The position numbers and the translations under genes are program-made. A stretch of DNA of 41,657 nt from a virus. The stretch lies in IMG/VR virus record IMGVR_UViG_3300027868_000014, positions 1 to 41,657 of that record. One strand, 5' to 3'. Of this stretch, positions 1 to 6,994 are shown in pieces. Positions within the stretch are counted from its first letter, which is position 1. The number at the start of each line of letters is the position of its first letter. The notes beneath the pieces were generated by a model. That model ran no database searches. It was not told where the DNA came from and worked only from the letters and a program-made list of their open reading frames with translations.

Positions 1-468
1 GACCAGACGACCGACCAGACGCCCGACCAGACCCCCGACCAGACGCCCGACCAGACGGGAAACGGCCACGAACCAACAGAACCAATTAAACCAAAAGAAC
101 CAAAGAAAAAAGCTTCTCCTAAAGCACTAAAAGAAGAGATTGAATATCCAGAATGGCTAAACCAAGAATTGTTTAATGGATTCATTCAGGACCGAAAAGA
201 CAGAAGGTGTCCAGCTACACCAAAAGCGATAAAGGGTTTGATTACGGCATTGGATAAAGCTTGCAATGGGAAGTATGAGCTACAGGGCGTTATTATAGAA
301 AAATCCATCACAAACTCATGGAAATCATTTTTTGCATTAAGGCCCGATGAAATACCAATTATTGAAGAAGAAGCCCCACAATTTGAAATGCATTGGGACA
401 ATATAGAAAAAGCATCTGCAAAATGTGCGGCAATCAGAGCACGAAGAGAGGCGGGGGAGATTATATGA
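1..468 (+). CDS. Replication initiator, C-terminal part (gene continues from 41292 across the junction)
   Basis: Frame 1 is open from base 1 and continues in frame the HTH protein that runs off the right end. Joined directly, the two parts give 277 residues. This part begins with further Asp-Gln-Thr-Pro repeats (codons 1-19), then a basic Pro/Lys-rich linker, then about 115 residues of helical C-terminal domain with the segment PEWLNQELFNGFIQDRKDRR. That layout (N-terminal HTH, repeat linker, C-terminal domain) resembles phage replisome-organiser or O-like initiators that bind the origin and recruit the helicase; the role is inferred. The stop overlaps the ATG of the primase-helicase gene (ATGA at 465), consistent with translational coupling. 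Confidence 0.7.
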   Translation, partial: DQTTDQTPDQTPDQTPDQTGNGHEPTEPIKPKEPKKKASPKALKEEIEYPEWLNQELFNGFIQDRKDRRCPATPKAIKGLITALDKACNGKYELQGVIIEKSITNSWKSFFALRPDEIPIIEEEAPQFEMHWDNIEKASAKCAAIRARREAGEII

Positions 469-2387
469 ATTTCATTGAAGACTTCAGATCGCATATGGGA
501 ACGTTTGGATTAAACCCGGAGGATATCGTTGCCGATGAAAAAATTCACAGATTCGGTAAAAATAAGAATGGCTGGTATGTAATGTTTCTTGGCGAGGATT
601 GCGCCGGGGGAGCTTTCGGGGACTGGTCTTTAGTTGACACGGAAAAATGGTCTTCGTTTGCCAGCGGCACGGCCGACCCTGAAAGAATAGCACGGTTTGA
701 AGCTCAAATGAAAGAGCAACAGAAGGCCGCAAGGGAGGAAGCAAAAGCAAAACACAAAAAAGGTGCGCACAGTGCTTTGGGAATATGGGAGCATGGTCAA
801 CCAGCATTGGAAAACCATCCCTATCTCAAGCGTAAGAAGATATCCGGGAATGGACTCAAAACAGAAAAGGGTACTACCACCCTCATTGTGCCGATGTATG
901 CCGCAGGAATTAGGCTGGTGGGCCTACAGCGGATATCTGAAACAGGTGTAAAGAAGTTTTTGTACGGTAGTGAGATTATTGGGTCATGCAGTATCATAAA
1001 AGGCCGATTCAACGACCGGGTTTATGTTTGTGAGGGATATTCAACGGCGGCGACTATACATGAAGCTACGGGCAGAACCGTTTTTGTGGCGTTCAATGCC
1101 GGAAATATGCACGCAGTTTGTAAAAATGTCCGCAGTAAAACAGATGTGCCGATAATAGTTTGCGCGGATGAAGACGATTCAAAATATAAGGCGGGTTGTA
1201 TTCCATATAACGCTGGCAGGATAGCAGGGTTAAAATGCCAGCGTGATTTTGGTTGTGCTGTTATATTTCCTGTGTTCGTTGACACAAGCACAAAGCCCAC
1301 GGACTTCAACGATCTAATGTGCCTTGAGGGGATAGGTAGGGTTAAGGCTATTGCGTCCGATCCTTGGGACGATAGGCGCACTGTAATACAGAAACATGTC
1401 AAAGGATGGGCAGCCCTTGAGCGCGGAAAATTTACCACGATGGATATTGACCGGGAACTTGGTATTATATCCCTTGAGGACAAACGAGCCAGGGATGAGG
1501 CCATAAGCGAACTTTTATACTCTGGTGTCCTTGAGCAGGATGACGTCAGGCGTGGGACTTACCGGGCTAGAGATTGTGAGGTTAATGTTTTAGACCTCAC
1601 AGCGCAGCACATGGATGATATGGTTGAATTCTGGCTTCCTTTTGGGTTGCAATCATCGGTACGGTTAAGCCCACGTAATATTGTTATGATAGCCGGGGAA
1701 GCTAACGCAGGGAAAACTACCATAGCCCTTGAGACTTTACGGGAGAATCTTGCAATGTACCTGCATGAACCATTCCGAAAGTTTTTTTATATCACTTCAG
1801 AGATGAGTGCAGCAGAATTAAAGAGTAACGTGATGAGGTTTGGGGATATTAAAGATTTTTCAAGATGCACGTTTATTGATCGCCAGTTTGAGCCCTATGA
1901 CCTGATAAAAAACGATAAGGAAATGCAGAATGGATTTGTGTTCATTGACTTTCTTGAGACACGAAACGGAGACTATTCTAAAACAGTTTCAGAGGTCCAA
2001 AAAATATATGATGCAATGGGGAACGGCATAGTTTTTCTTTTGGTCCAAAAACAGCCAGGAAAGGACCATGCCAAGGGTGGATCTGGTATGTTGGAAAAAC
2101 CAAGATTCGCACTTAATCTTGAAAAACAATTTCAATCTGATGCAGGTGTCGTCTGCGTTGCCCACGTTGCTAAATGTAAGAGCGTTCATCGGGGACAAAT
2201 TAACCCTGACGGGCAAAGTTTGTACTATCTAATCGATAGAGATGGAACAAACCCTCTGTCATCGTGGTGTTACACTTCACCAAAAGTTAAGGAGGATACA
2301 ACCAAAACTCTTAAAGAAAAATTAGGCGTAAAAGATTACATGGTGCCAGTGCTTAATCTCGGGACAATAGACAGGATAATGGGATGA
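465..2387 (+). CDS. Toprim primase-helicase fusion (replicative)
   Basis: 640 residues from ATG 465, which overlaps the previous stop (ATGA); the in-frame extension to 393 lies inside the initiator gene and is not needed. Residues 187-200 (VYVCEGYSTAATIHE) carry the Toprim catalytic Glu190, and ADEDD at 234-238 supplies the Toprim DxD. A RecA/DnaB-like ATPase follows, with Walker A GEANAGKTT (411-419) and Walker B FVFIDF (491-496). It should unwind DNA and make primers for host polymerase, as no phage polymerase gene is present. The N-terminal 60 residues lack a Cys4 zinc finger, so template recognition may differ from T7 gp4. It sits directly after the initiator, as expected for a replication module. 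Confidence 0.85.
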   Translation: MNFIEDFRSHMGTFGLNPEDIVADEKIHRFGKNKNGWYVMFLGEDCAGGAFGDWSLVDTEKWSSFASGTADPERIARFEAQMKEQQKAAREEAKAKHKKGAHSALGIWEHGQPALENHPYLKRKKISGNGLKTEKGTTTLIVPMYAAGIRLVGLQRISETGVKKFLYGSEIIGSCSIIKGRFNDRVYVCEGYSTAATIHEATGRTVFVAFNAGNMHAVCKNVRSKTDVPIIVCADEDDSKYKAGCIPYNAGRIAGLKCQRDFGCAVIFPVFVDTSTKPTDFNDLMCLEGIGRVKAIASDPWDDRRTVIQKHVKGWAALERGKFTTMDIDRELGIISLEDKRARDEAISELLYSGVLEQDDVRRGTYRARDCEVNVLDLTAQHMDDMVEFWLPFGLQSSVRLSPRNIVMIAGEANAGKTTIALETLRENLAMYLHEPFRKFFYITSEMSAAELKSNVMRFGDIKDFSRCTFIDRQFEPYDLIKNDKEMQNGFVFIDFLETRNGDYSKTVSEVQKIYDAMGNGIVFLLVQKQPGKDHAKGGSGMLEKPRFALNLEKQFQSDAGVVCVAHVAKCKSVHRGQINPDGQSLYYLIDRDGTNPLSSWCYTSPKVKEDTTKTLKEKLGVKDYMVPVLNLGTIDRIMG

Positions 2388-2485
2388 TCAAAATTAAAAA
2401 ACTATTAATATACCTCCACTCTCACGGCCTGCCTACACGGGTTACGCAGGGGGTTTACGATTTGTTGGGGCTGAAATATAAATGA
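2384..2485 (+). CDS. Small basic hypothetical protein
   Basis: 33 residues (starts MIKIKKLLIYLHSHGLP). The ATG overlaps the helicase stop (ATGA), the same coupling used by most genes here. Lys-rich and short, with no recognised domain. Reality is uncertain: support comes only from the coupled start and from filling the gap before the next gene. Confidence 0.4.
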   Translation: MIKIKKLLIYLHSHGLPTRVTQGVYDLLGLKYK

Positions 2486-2500
2486 TATGGGGGAGTGAAT

Positions 2501-2749
2501 ATGCCACAGTTTAAAAATGTAATTCAAAAAGCCCGGAAAGATCATGTATGTGATTGGTGTTGTAAACCGATTAAGGCCGGGGAGCTATATTTTTATTCCG
2601 CTGGTGTTTATGACGGCGATTTCTCAACACTTAAATACCACCTTGAGTGCAACAAATCCATTGGTGATTTTGTAAAAGAGGAGGGCATAGGTGAGTATGG
2701 ACTGCATGAATTACAAGACATGTATCACGACAGATTAAAAAATAAATGA
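2501..2749 (+). CDS. Small zinc-finger-like protein
   Basis: 82 residues from ATG 2501, chosen because GGGGGAG lies 5 nt upstream; a GTG at 2495 is also in frame. The motif CDWCCKPIKAGE, followed by HLEC about 25 residues later, gives a CxxC...HxxC zinc site, a pattern common in small phage proteins of the 'handle with zinc ribbon' type. Specific function unknown. It is the last gene of the initiator-helicase transcript before the promoter at 2769. Confidence 0.7.
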   Translation: MPQFKNVIQKARKDHVCDWCCKPIKAGELYFYSAGVYDGDFSTLKYHLECNKSIGDFVKEEGIGEYGLHELQDMYHDRLKNK

Positions 2750-2768
2750 TTTTTCTGTGATTATGTTG

Positions 2769-2797
2769 TTGACATTGATACGGGACTCCCGTATATT
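2769..2797 (+). promoter_or_regulatory. Sigma-70-type promoter
   Basis: Consensus -35 TTGACA (2769-2774), exactly 17 nt spacer, -10 TATATT (2792-2797). Transcription should start near 2804 and serve the small-gene operon from 2843. A dyad covers the spacer and half of the -10. Confidence 0.8.
2778..2794. promoter_or_regulatory. Candidate operator (17-bp dyad in promoter)
   Basis: ATACGGGA-C-TCCCGTAT: 8-bp perfect arms around one central base, lying in the -35/-10 spacer and overlapping the -10. The position would let a bound dimer block RNA polymerase. The regulator is unknown; HTH candidates encoded here are at 3407, 18526 and 38617. Confidence 0.6.
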
Positions 2798-2806
2798 GAA
2801 TTTAAC

Positions 2807-2833
2807 AGTGAGACAAAAACAACTTAATCAAGG
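2807..2833 (+). repeat. Shared 5' leader, copy 1
   Basis: These 27 nt (starting AGTGAGACAAAAACAAC, ending AATCAAGG) recur exactly on the minus strand at 18925-18951. In both places the copy begins 9 nt after a -10 hexamer and ends at the ribosome binding site. Confidence 0.85.
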
Positions 2834-2842
2834 AGAAGCAAA

Positions 2843-3082
2843 ATGAAACTTAAAAAAGTTAATCTTAGATACGAAATGTTTTCACAACTTCTTGAAGACT
2901 GTTTATATGAGACAATTGGACATATAAGATCATCTCCGAATACATGTTCAACTCACACTGTTGAAATGTTAAAGAAATTAGATCTAAACACAGCTAATTT
3001 TCTCCTTGATCAAGCTGAATTTCATGAAGAGTTTCATCCTGACAATATTAAGTATTACAGAAAATTAATCACACAAAAATAG
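2843..3082 (+). CDS. Hypothetical protein, first gene after the 2769 promoter
   Basis: 79 residues with a good ribosome binding site (AAGGAG, 7 nt spacing). Predicted mostly helical, with three Cys and several His but no clear zinc-site spacing. No family recognised. It shares its promoter-proximal leader with the small minus-strand gene at 18754, suggesting coordinated control. Confidence 0.7.
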   Translation: MKLKKVNLRYEMFSQLLEDCLYETIGHIRSSPNTCSTHTVEMLKKLDLNTANFLLDQAEFHEEFHPDNIKYYRKLITQK

Positions 3083-3092
3083 CCAATTCAAA

Positions 3093-3108
3093 GCCCTCTC
3101 CGGAGGGC
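3093..3108 (+). promoter_or_regulatory. UNCG-tetraloop hairpin before a ribosome binding site
   Basis: GCCCTC-TCCG-GAGGGC, followed directly by AACAAGGAG and the ATG at 3125. The stem is GC-rich but no U-run follows, so this is not a simple terminator. A near copy lies on the minus strand at 18731. Confidence 0.7.
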
Positions 3109-3124
3109 AACAAGGAGAGATATC

Positions 3125-3370
3125 ATGGAAAAATTCACAGCTAAAGAATACGTAGAAGCGTTTATTGCAAATCAGAACAATAAAGACGAGTGGAAAGCCG
3201 ATTATCGTGATGGTTTGAGCGTTAAAAATATATGTCTGAATGATACTGTTGATGTTTATTTCGACCACCCGGTGCACCCTGGTGATGATATGAACTCTTA
3301 CATTGTTGATTCAGGACAGTCTATGCTCCTCACTGACGATGACAATTACAGTACACAGTACGAAATTTAA
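3125..3370 (+). CDS. Hypothetical acidic protein
   Basis: 81 residues, start MEKFTAKEYVEAF, with AAGGAGAG 5-6 nt upstream. Acidic C-terminal half with many Asp. No family recognised. Its leader carries a stable tetraloop hairpin just before the Shine-Dalgarno. Confidence 0.65.
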   Translation: MEKFTAKEYVEAFIANQNNKDEWKADYRDGLSVKNICLNDTVDVYFDHPVHPGDDMNSYIVDSGQSMLLTDDDNYSTQYEI

Positions 3371-3376
3371 AATAAA

Positions 3377-3392
3377 GCCCCGGAAACGGGGC
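3377..3392 (+). promoter_or_regulatory. GNRA-tetraloop hairpin before a ribosome binding site
   Basis: GCCCCG-GAAA-CGGGGC followed by AACAAAGG and the ATG at 3407. Same arrangement as the hairpin at 3093 but with a different stem and a different stable tetraloop. Confidence 0.7.
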
Positions 3393-3406
3393 AACAAAGG
3401 TTGAGT

Positions 3407-3601
3407 ATGAAAGAAAAAATCAGCGACTACATAAAGCGGATCAGGCGGGAAAATGGGTTTACAAATGACCAGCTCGGGGAGATGATCGGTAAATCTGGCA
3501 GGGCCGTGGAAGACTGGCAGGGCAATGACAACAGGCCAAAACCAAAACCGATAATGCTAAAACACATTGAAAAGATGTTCGGGGAGAGGATTGAATTATG
3601 A
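3407..3601 (+). CDS. XRE-like helix-turn-helix protein
   Basis: 64 residues from ATG 3407 (AAAGG 6 nt upstream; a TTG at 3401 is also in frame). The pattern ISDYIKRIRRENGFTNDQLG followed by EMIGKSGRAVEDW is a Cro/CI-like HTH: helix 2 at DQLGEMIG, recognition helix at SGRAVEDWQ. It probably binds operators in this genome, possibly the dyad 600 bp upstream (inference). It ends in an ATGA overlap with the next gene. Confidence 0.75.
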   Translation: MKEKISDYIKRIRRENGFTNDQLGEMIGKSGRAVEDWQGNDNRPKPKPIMLKHIEKMFGERIEL

Positions 3602-3723
3602 AAACTCTACACGCATGGATAATTAGAAAACAATTCGGATCTTTTGTTTTGGGATGGATAGACGAAAACGAAGAGTTTCCAGGTATGTGGGACATGATCG
3701 CTGAGTATTTTACGCACGAATAA
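3598..3723 (+). CDS. Small hypothetical protein
   Basis: 41 residues, start MKTLHAWIIRKQFGSFV, coupled to the HTH gene through ATGA. Rich in aromatic residues and Met, acidic C-terminus. No family recognised. A longer reverse-strand frame over this region is treated as a shadow. Confidence 0.55.
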   Translation: MKTLHAWIIRKQFGSFVLGWIDENEEFPGMWDMIAEYFTHE

Positions 3724-3740
3724 ACCGATTATGGGGAGTT

Positions 3741-4079
3741 ATGAAAACAGAAAACGCAAGGCGCTATTTAGTAGGACGTTTTATAAACGATATCAAAGAT
3801 AGCACCTTTACCCGGTACATAGAAAAACATCTTGCTGGGGATTTCGCCTGTAAAATAGTCGATTTTATTGAAAAGATTGAGGGTGAAAAGCCGGTTGTTG
3901 ACGAGCAGAAGCGTAGGATTTCTGAAGCCCTTATCTCTAAAGCTATAACCTATGAGGCTGGCCTTTGCTTCTGCGAACATTGCCATACTTCAGCAGAGCA
4001 TTTTAATAACATTCACCATGAAGATAAATGTATCGTAACAGAAACAAAGCGATACCTTAAATGGCTGGAGGCTGAATAG
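3741..4079 (+). CDS. Hypothetical protein with Cys/His cluster
   Basis: 112 residues with a GGGGAG ribosome binding site. The C-terminal third contains CFCEHC, then HFNNIHHEDKC, so a metal site (C..C/H..C) is plausible. The N-terminus is helical and basic. No family recognised. It lies four bases or fewer from its neighbours within the early operon. Confidence 0.65.
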   Translation: MKTENARRYLVGRFINDIKDSTFTRYIEKHLAGDFACKIVDFIEKIEGEKPVVDEQKRRISEALISKAITYEAGLCFCEHCHTSAEHFNNIHHEDKCIVTETKRYLKWLEAE

Positions 4080-4289
4080 ATGCATAGAACACAGAAAACG
4101 CACGTTCGTAAATTCGGTGGGGTTTGGTATCAGCTGGTGAAAGTTTCTATCGATAATCTACTATCAGAAACCGTTTGTATAGGATGTTGTTTTATAGAAG
4201 ATCTGGCTAAATGTGCATGGGGATGTGACTGCCTAGAAGATGTTGTATTTTGGTGCGGCGGCATCTGGAAGGAGATCGGTAAAATATGA
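4080..4289 (+). CDS. Cys-rich hypothetical protein
   Basis: 69 residues, starting on the base after the previous stop (TAGATG). Seven Cys, including CIGCC, CAWGCDC and WCGG, and several Trp: probably a small metal-binding fold. Overlaps the start of the RusA gene by 4 nt. Function unknown. Confidence 0.6.
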   Translation: MHRTQKTHVRKFGGVWYQLVKVSIDNLLSETVCIGCCFIEDLAKCAWGCDCLEDVVFWCGGIWKEIGKI

Positions 4290-4741
4290 AACCAATTTAT
4301 ATCGAGGTTCCCGGAAATCCAATTGCCAAAAAGCGTCCAAGGTTCGCCAGGGTTGGAACGGGTGTAAAAACGTACAATCCAAGCGATACGGACGAGGGCC
4401 GTTTTTTAGTGTACGTACACACTCGATTAGGAAATATAAAGCCTATAGTGGGGCCCATTCGCCTTGATTTAATCTTTGTAATGAAACGACCTAAAAAGCA
4501 TTATGGGACCGGAAGAAACGCCGATAAACTTAAATCATCAGCTCCGAAGTACCACACCATTAAGCCAGACCGCGATAATCTTGATAAATTCGTTATGGAC
4601 TCTCTTAATGGGTATCTATGGCGGGATGATTGCCAGATTGTTGAGGGTAGAATTGAAAAGAAATATTGTGATCCAGGAGATAGTTTTGGCCCAAGGACAT
4701 TAATCAGAGTTCATGCTATTTCAGATGAAAATAAAAAATAA
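4286..4741 (+). CDS. rusA: RusA-family Holliday junction resolvase
   Basis: 151 residues, close to the usual 120-150 for RusA. The N-terminal strand IEVPGNPIAKKRPRF and the catalytic motif KPDRDNLDKFVMDSLNG (93-109; Asp95, Asp97, Asp100 in the DxDNxxK pattern), followed by WRDDCQI (Asp114/Asp115), are diagnostic. These endonucleases cut four-way junctions as homodimers, resolving recombination and replication intermediates before packaging. Start overlaps the previous gene by 4 nt (ATGA), so it belongs to the early operon. Confidence 0.93.
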   Translation: MKPIYIEVPGNPIAKKRPRFARVGTGVKTYNPSDTDEGRFLVYVHTRLGNIKPIVGPIRLDLIFVMKRPKKHYGTGRNADKLKSSAPKYHTIKPDRDNLDKFVMDSLNGYLWRDDCQIVEGRIEKKYCDPGDSFGPRTLIRVHAISDENKK

Positions 4742-4752
4742 CCGGAGGGGAT

Positions 4753-4998
4753 ATGGAATGCCAATACAAGAATAAAAATAACGGTGACGTTTATACCGTT
4801 CTTGAAGAAGGTGTTATAAACACAACCAACAATGTCGCAGGCGAGAAACAGAAAATGGTTATATATCGGAAAGGTGCTCTGCTCTTCTGCAGAGAAGAAG
4901 AAGAGTTTTACGATAAATTTACAAGAGTACGGGCTGTTATATATCCTACTGGTTTTACTTTTAAGAAGGTTCCATTTAACGAAGGGAGTATGGGTTAA
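4753..4998 (+). CDS. Hypothetical protein resembling DUF1653-type phage proteins
   Basis: 81 residues, ribosome binding site GGAGGGG. The pattern YKNKNNGDVYTVLEEG, then MVIYRKG, then FCREEEEFYDKFTRV resembles small phage proteins of the type 'YxxKxxGxxYxVL...VxYxxG..xxRxxxeFxxkF', here assigned from memory to the DUF1653-like group. No biochemical role is established. It sits between rusA and the M15 peptidase. Confidence 0.65.
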   Translation: MECQYKNKNNGDVYTVLEEGVINTTNNVAGEKQKMVIYRKGALLFCREEEEFYDKFTRVRAVIYPTGFTFKKVPFNEGSMG

Positions 4999-5069
4999 TG
5001 GCATCTAAAGCAGAAAGAAAATTCTTAACCACAATATCGTTTTCAACAAGGAGTTCGCTTAATGTTTAA
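4998..5069 (+). CDS. Possible 23-residue coupling peptide
   Basis: Starts in a TAATG overlap with the preceding gene and stops 5 nt inside the next one, bridging the two. The peptide MASKAERKFLTTISF... is basic. It could serve only to carry ribosomes to the peptidase start. Weakly supported. Confidence 0.25.
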   Translation: MASKAERKFLTTISFSTRSSLNV

Positions 5070-5457
5070 GCTATCGAATAGATCAGCACACAGGATGGAC
5101 GGGGTTCACCCTTTGCTTGTGGCATGTGTTGCCCTGGCACTACGTAAATATACCACGATTGATTTTGGTGTCGGTAAAGGCGCAGTAAGGACTAAAGAAC
5201 AGCAGGCGGTATTTGTGGCAGATGGCAAAAGCAAGGCCATGAAGAGCAAGCACTTACCTCAAGAAGACTTTTATTCCCACGCTGTTGATCTTTATCCAGT
5301 AGGATACGGGGGCATGAGCGATATTAGAAAAAAACAAAGCTTCAGAAGGATTAAAAACGCTATGAGTGAAGCGGCGTATAACCTTGGTATAGAGTTAGAA
5401 CATGGGTACGATTGGGGTTGGGATGCCCCGCACCACCAAATTAAGCACATTCTTTGA
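5062..5457 (+). CDS. M15-family peptidase endolysin
   Basis: 131 residues, ribosome binding site AAGGAG 9 nt upstream. Zinc-peptidase motifs of the D-Ala-D-Ala or L-Ala-D-Glu endopeptidase type (M15): SKHL at 62-65 (His64), HAVDLYP at 73-79 (Asp76) and WGWDAPHHQIK at 118-128 (His124 or His125). The canonical SxHxxGxAxD motif carries an insertion of about five residues between the His and HAVD. It should cut peptide bridges in peptidoglycan at lysis. There is no signal peptide, so release would need a holin; candidates lie at 8820-9652. It is the last gene before the first pseudoknot RNA. Confidence 0.85.
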   Translation: MFKLSNRSAHRMDGVHPLLVACVALALRKYTTIDFGVGKGAVRTKEQQAVFVADGKSKAMKSKHLPQEDFYSHAVDLYPVGYGGMSDIRKKQSFRRIKNAMSEAAYNLGIELEHGYDWGWDAPHHQIKHIL

Positions 5458-5486
5458 TTGACAAAATCGGCTACAAATGCAATAAA
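5458..5486 (+). promoter_or_regulatory. Promoter of structured RNA copy A
   Basis: TTGACA (5458-5463), 17 nt spacer ending in TGC, then AATAAA (5481-5486): consensus -35 with an extended -10. The same 30-odd bases recur at 6991 with only a few changes, marking it as a module. The -35 begins on the base after the peptidase stop codon. Confidence 0.7.
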
Positions 5487-5492
5487 TAACCA

Positions 5493-5595
5493 GCTTGTGA
5501 GAGGGCTAAGACAATCTAATCAATTTAAGGCCCGAAAATATGCTCGATGTTTTTAACATCCTCTCACCAGCATTAATTTTCGGGTCTTTTTTATT
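5493..5595 (+). ncRNA. Pseudoknot-terminator RNA, copy A
   Basis: About 100 nt between a promoter and a U-rich tail. Helices visible: P2, 13 bp, 5527-5539 with 5576-5588 (one G-U); inside it P3, ATGCT 5540-5544 with AGCAT 5569-5573; inside that P4, GATGTT 5546-5551 with AACATC 5555-5560. A bulge 3' of P4 (CTCTCAC, 5561-5567) pairs with GTGAGAG upstream (5497-5503, extendable through GCT/AGC 5493-5495), forming a pseudoknot. A T-run (5587-5592) follows, so the 3' half is also an intrinsic terminator. Copy B at 7026 has the same topology with different stem sequences. It may be a free small RNA or an attenuator for the gene at 5611. Rfam membership unknown. Confidence 0.75.
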
Positions 5596-5610
5596 TTAAT
5601 GGAGAACAAA

Positions 5611-5949
5611 ATGAAACCTGAAACAATGATGATTAATGATGTTAAATACGTAAGAGAAGATAGTATAAATTACGTAGCACTTATTGACGAAGCTACAGAA
5701 CCTTTACGCATAATAATGAACGATGATCGTGGGTTGTGCCTTGTTGGTAATGTTAATCTTGATACCGATAACTGGCTTGTGGAAATTAAAAACGCTCGTT
5801 GTATAATTCAGTGGGGAACAAAAGCACACCTTTCTGAACTGGCTGATAAGGGGATTCTGCCTAATACATCCATGGGCCATACATACACGCATAAAATGCC
5901 CCGGTCTAAAATAGCCCTTGTGCTTGAGTGTAATATGGAGAACTGGTAA
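5611..5949 (+). CDS. Hypothetical phage protein (DUF6948-like)
   Basis: 112 residues from ATG 5611, chosen because GGAG lies 6 nt upstream; ATG 5599 lies in the terminator tail without a ribosome binding site. The C-terminal half, VEIKNARCIIQWGT followed by LSELADKGI, resembles a widespread family of small phage proteins with an 'I..WGT..GL.ELA..GP' core that I recall as DUF6948. Function not established. It directly follows structured RNA A, and its stop overlaps the start of the Gly/Tyr/Asp repeat protein. Confidence 0.65.
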   Translation: MKPETMMINDVKYVREDSINYVALIDEATEPLRIIMNDDRGLCLVGNVNLDTDNWLVEIKNARCIIQWGTKAHLSELADKGILPNTSMGHTYTHKMPRSKIALVLECNMENW

Positions 5950-6128
5950 TGTCCGACGGCTACGGATACGGCTACGGATACGGCGACGGCTACGGCGACG
6001 GCTACGGATACGGCTACGGATACGGATACGGCGACGGCGACGGCTACAGCGACGGCTACGGCGACGGCTACGGCGACGGCGACGGCTACAGCGACGGCGA
6101 CGGCTACGGCTACGGCTACGGCTCTTAA
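5949..6128 (+). CDS. Gly/Tyr/Asp low-complexity repeat protein
   Basis: 59 residues, nearly all GY, GD and a few GS/YS dipeptides after MSD, ending GYGS. The start forms a TAATG overlap with the previous stop and has GGAG 8 nt upstream. The DNA is a 6-bp minisatellite (GGCTAC, GGATAC, GGCGAC). Another frame gives an Arg/Leu-rich ORF (5918-6136), rejected because it begins inside the previous gene. Such Tyr/Gly-rich chains are disordered and can self-associate; the role here is unknown. I recall similar short GDGYG proteins in other phage genomes. Confidence 0.7.
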   Translation: MSDGYGYGYGYGDGYGDGYGYGYGYGYGDGDGYSDGYGDGYGDGDGYSDGDGYGYGYGS

Positions 6129-6155
6129 TTAAATAACCAGAATACGGAGGGGATT

Positions 6156-6422
6156 ATGAGCGAACCGAAAGAATATGAATTAACAACCATTGAAGATATT
6201 TTTAACAAGATACCACATGATAAAATAGAATTATGTTTGTCTGAGCTTACCCATGCAATATTAGGATACAAGGCTACACAGGCAGCATTTGAAGCCTTGG
6301 GGCAAGTGTTTAAGTTCCCTGAACTTACATGGGTAGATGATGGTAAAAATGAGATTACGTCTAATTTTATAAACGAAGAAACCGGGGCTTTATTAGGGTC
6401 TGTTTTAACGAAGACAAAATAA
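6156..6422 (+). CDS. Hypothetical protein
   Basis: 88 residues with a CGGAGGGG ribosome binding site. Acidic and helical (starts MSEPKEYELTTIEDIFNKI), no recognised domain. After its stop, a CCCCG/CGGGG hairpin (6427-6455) and about 115 bases of non-coding sequence precede the amidase-like gene. Confidence 0.65.
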   Translation: MSEPKEYELTTIEDIFNKIPHDKIELCLSELTHAILGYKATQAAFEALGQVFKFPELTWVDDGKNEITSNFINEETGALLGSVLTKTK

Positions 6423-6538
6423 AAAACCCCGGTCATTAATACACAGGAGCGGGGCCAAACTTGGGGAAGAATGATGGCTGATTATTATATTAAATTTTTG
6501 GGGATGTCAAGGAGGGGGGCAGTAACCCTTCCACCGGA

Positions 6539-6994
6539 ATGACAGAGTATATTTTTAACTCTTTAGTTGCTACGGCGCTCAAGAATAAGGTGAAACATGC
6601 CCCGTTTGATATCAAGATTATTTATCAGGCAGGTAGTTTTTCGCGATTAGTTAAACGGATCAATGCCGAAAATCCTGCTTTCATTGTTGCGCTTCATTGC
6701 AACGCTTTTGATACCAAGGCCACAGGCAAAGAGGCTCTTTATTCCGGGAGCAGCCATGGGTATTTGCTTGCCCTCAGCATGTACAGCGAACTTACGCATG
6801 AAACGCCATCAAGGTGCGTAAAGATCCGCAGCAAGCATGGGAGAGGCGGTTACTTACTCCACAGGACTAAATCTCCATGTACGATCGTTGAACCGTTTTT
6901 CATCGATAGCCATGAAGCGTTAACTATCGATATCTGCAAGCTTGTCGACGATTATTACACCGGAATACAAGACGCTTTCTTAATGTTGGGTTGA
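6539..6994 (+). CDS. N-acetylmuramoyl-L-alanine amidase-like protein, N-terminus missing
   Basis: 151 residues from ATG 6539. Amidase_3-type features: TEYIFNSLVATAL near the start (zinc-ligand Glu), VALHCNAFD around residues 50-58 (zinc-ligand His), GKEALYSG, and VEPFFIDSHEA near residue 118 (catalytic Glu). The first strand and GHGG motif (first zinc His) should precede residue 1. The frame is open upstream only to a TAA at 6491 and reads ...KEGGSNPSTGM, aligning with where GHGG should be but without His. No ribosome binding site suits ATG 6539; AAGGAGG at 6509 is 23 nt away. It may be degenerate, use a non-standard start, or carry a sequence error. Confidence 0.65.
   Translation: MTEYIFNSLVATALKNKVKHAPFDIKIIYQAGSFSRLVKRINAENPAFIVALHCNAFDTKATGKEALYSGSSHGYLLALSMYSELTHETPSRCVKIRSKHGRGGYLLHRTKSPCTIVEPFFIDSHEALTIDICKLVDDYYTGIQDAFLMLG

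Noticed and set aside
1-57. Short tandem repeats as a possible CRISPR array
   Set aside because: Units are contiguous 12-mers without spacers and are in frame within a protein gene.
1022-1504. 160-codon minus-strand ORF opposite the primase domain
   Set aside because: Shadow of the primase-helicase gene, whose Toprim motifs fix the coding strand.
5918-6136. Arg/Leu-rich ORF over the minisatellite
   Set aside because: Starts within the preceding gene without a ribosome binding site. The GY/GD frame has a coupled start and Shine-Dalgarno, so the Arg/Leu frame is a shadow of the repeat.
6471-6542. Short frame MMADYYIKFLG... as the missing amidase N-terminus through a -1 shift
   Set aside because: It has no GHGG-like motif, and the A/T and G runs are not in the correct frame for a slippery heptamer.
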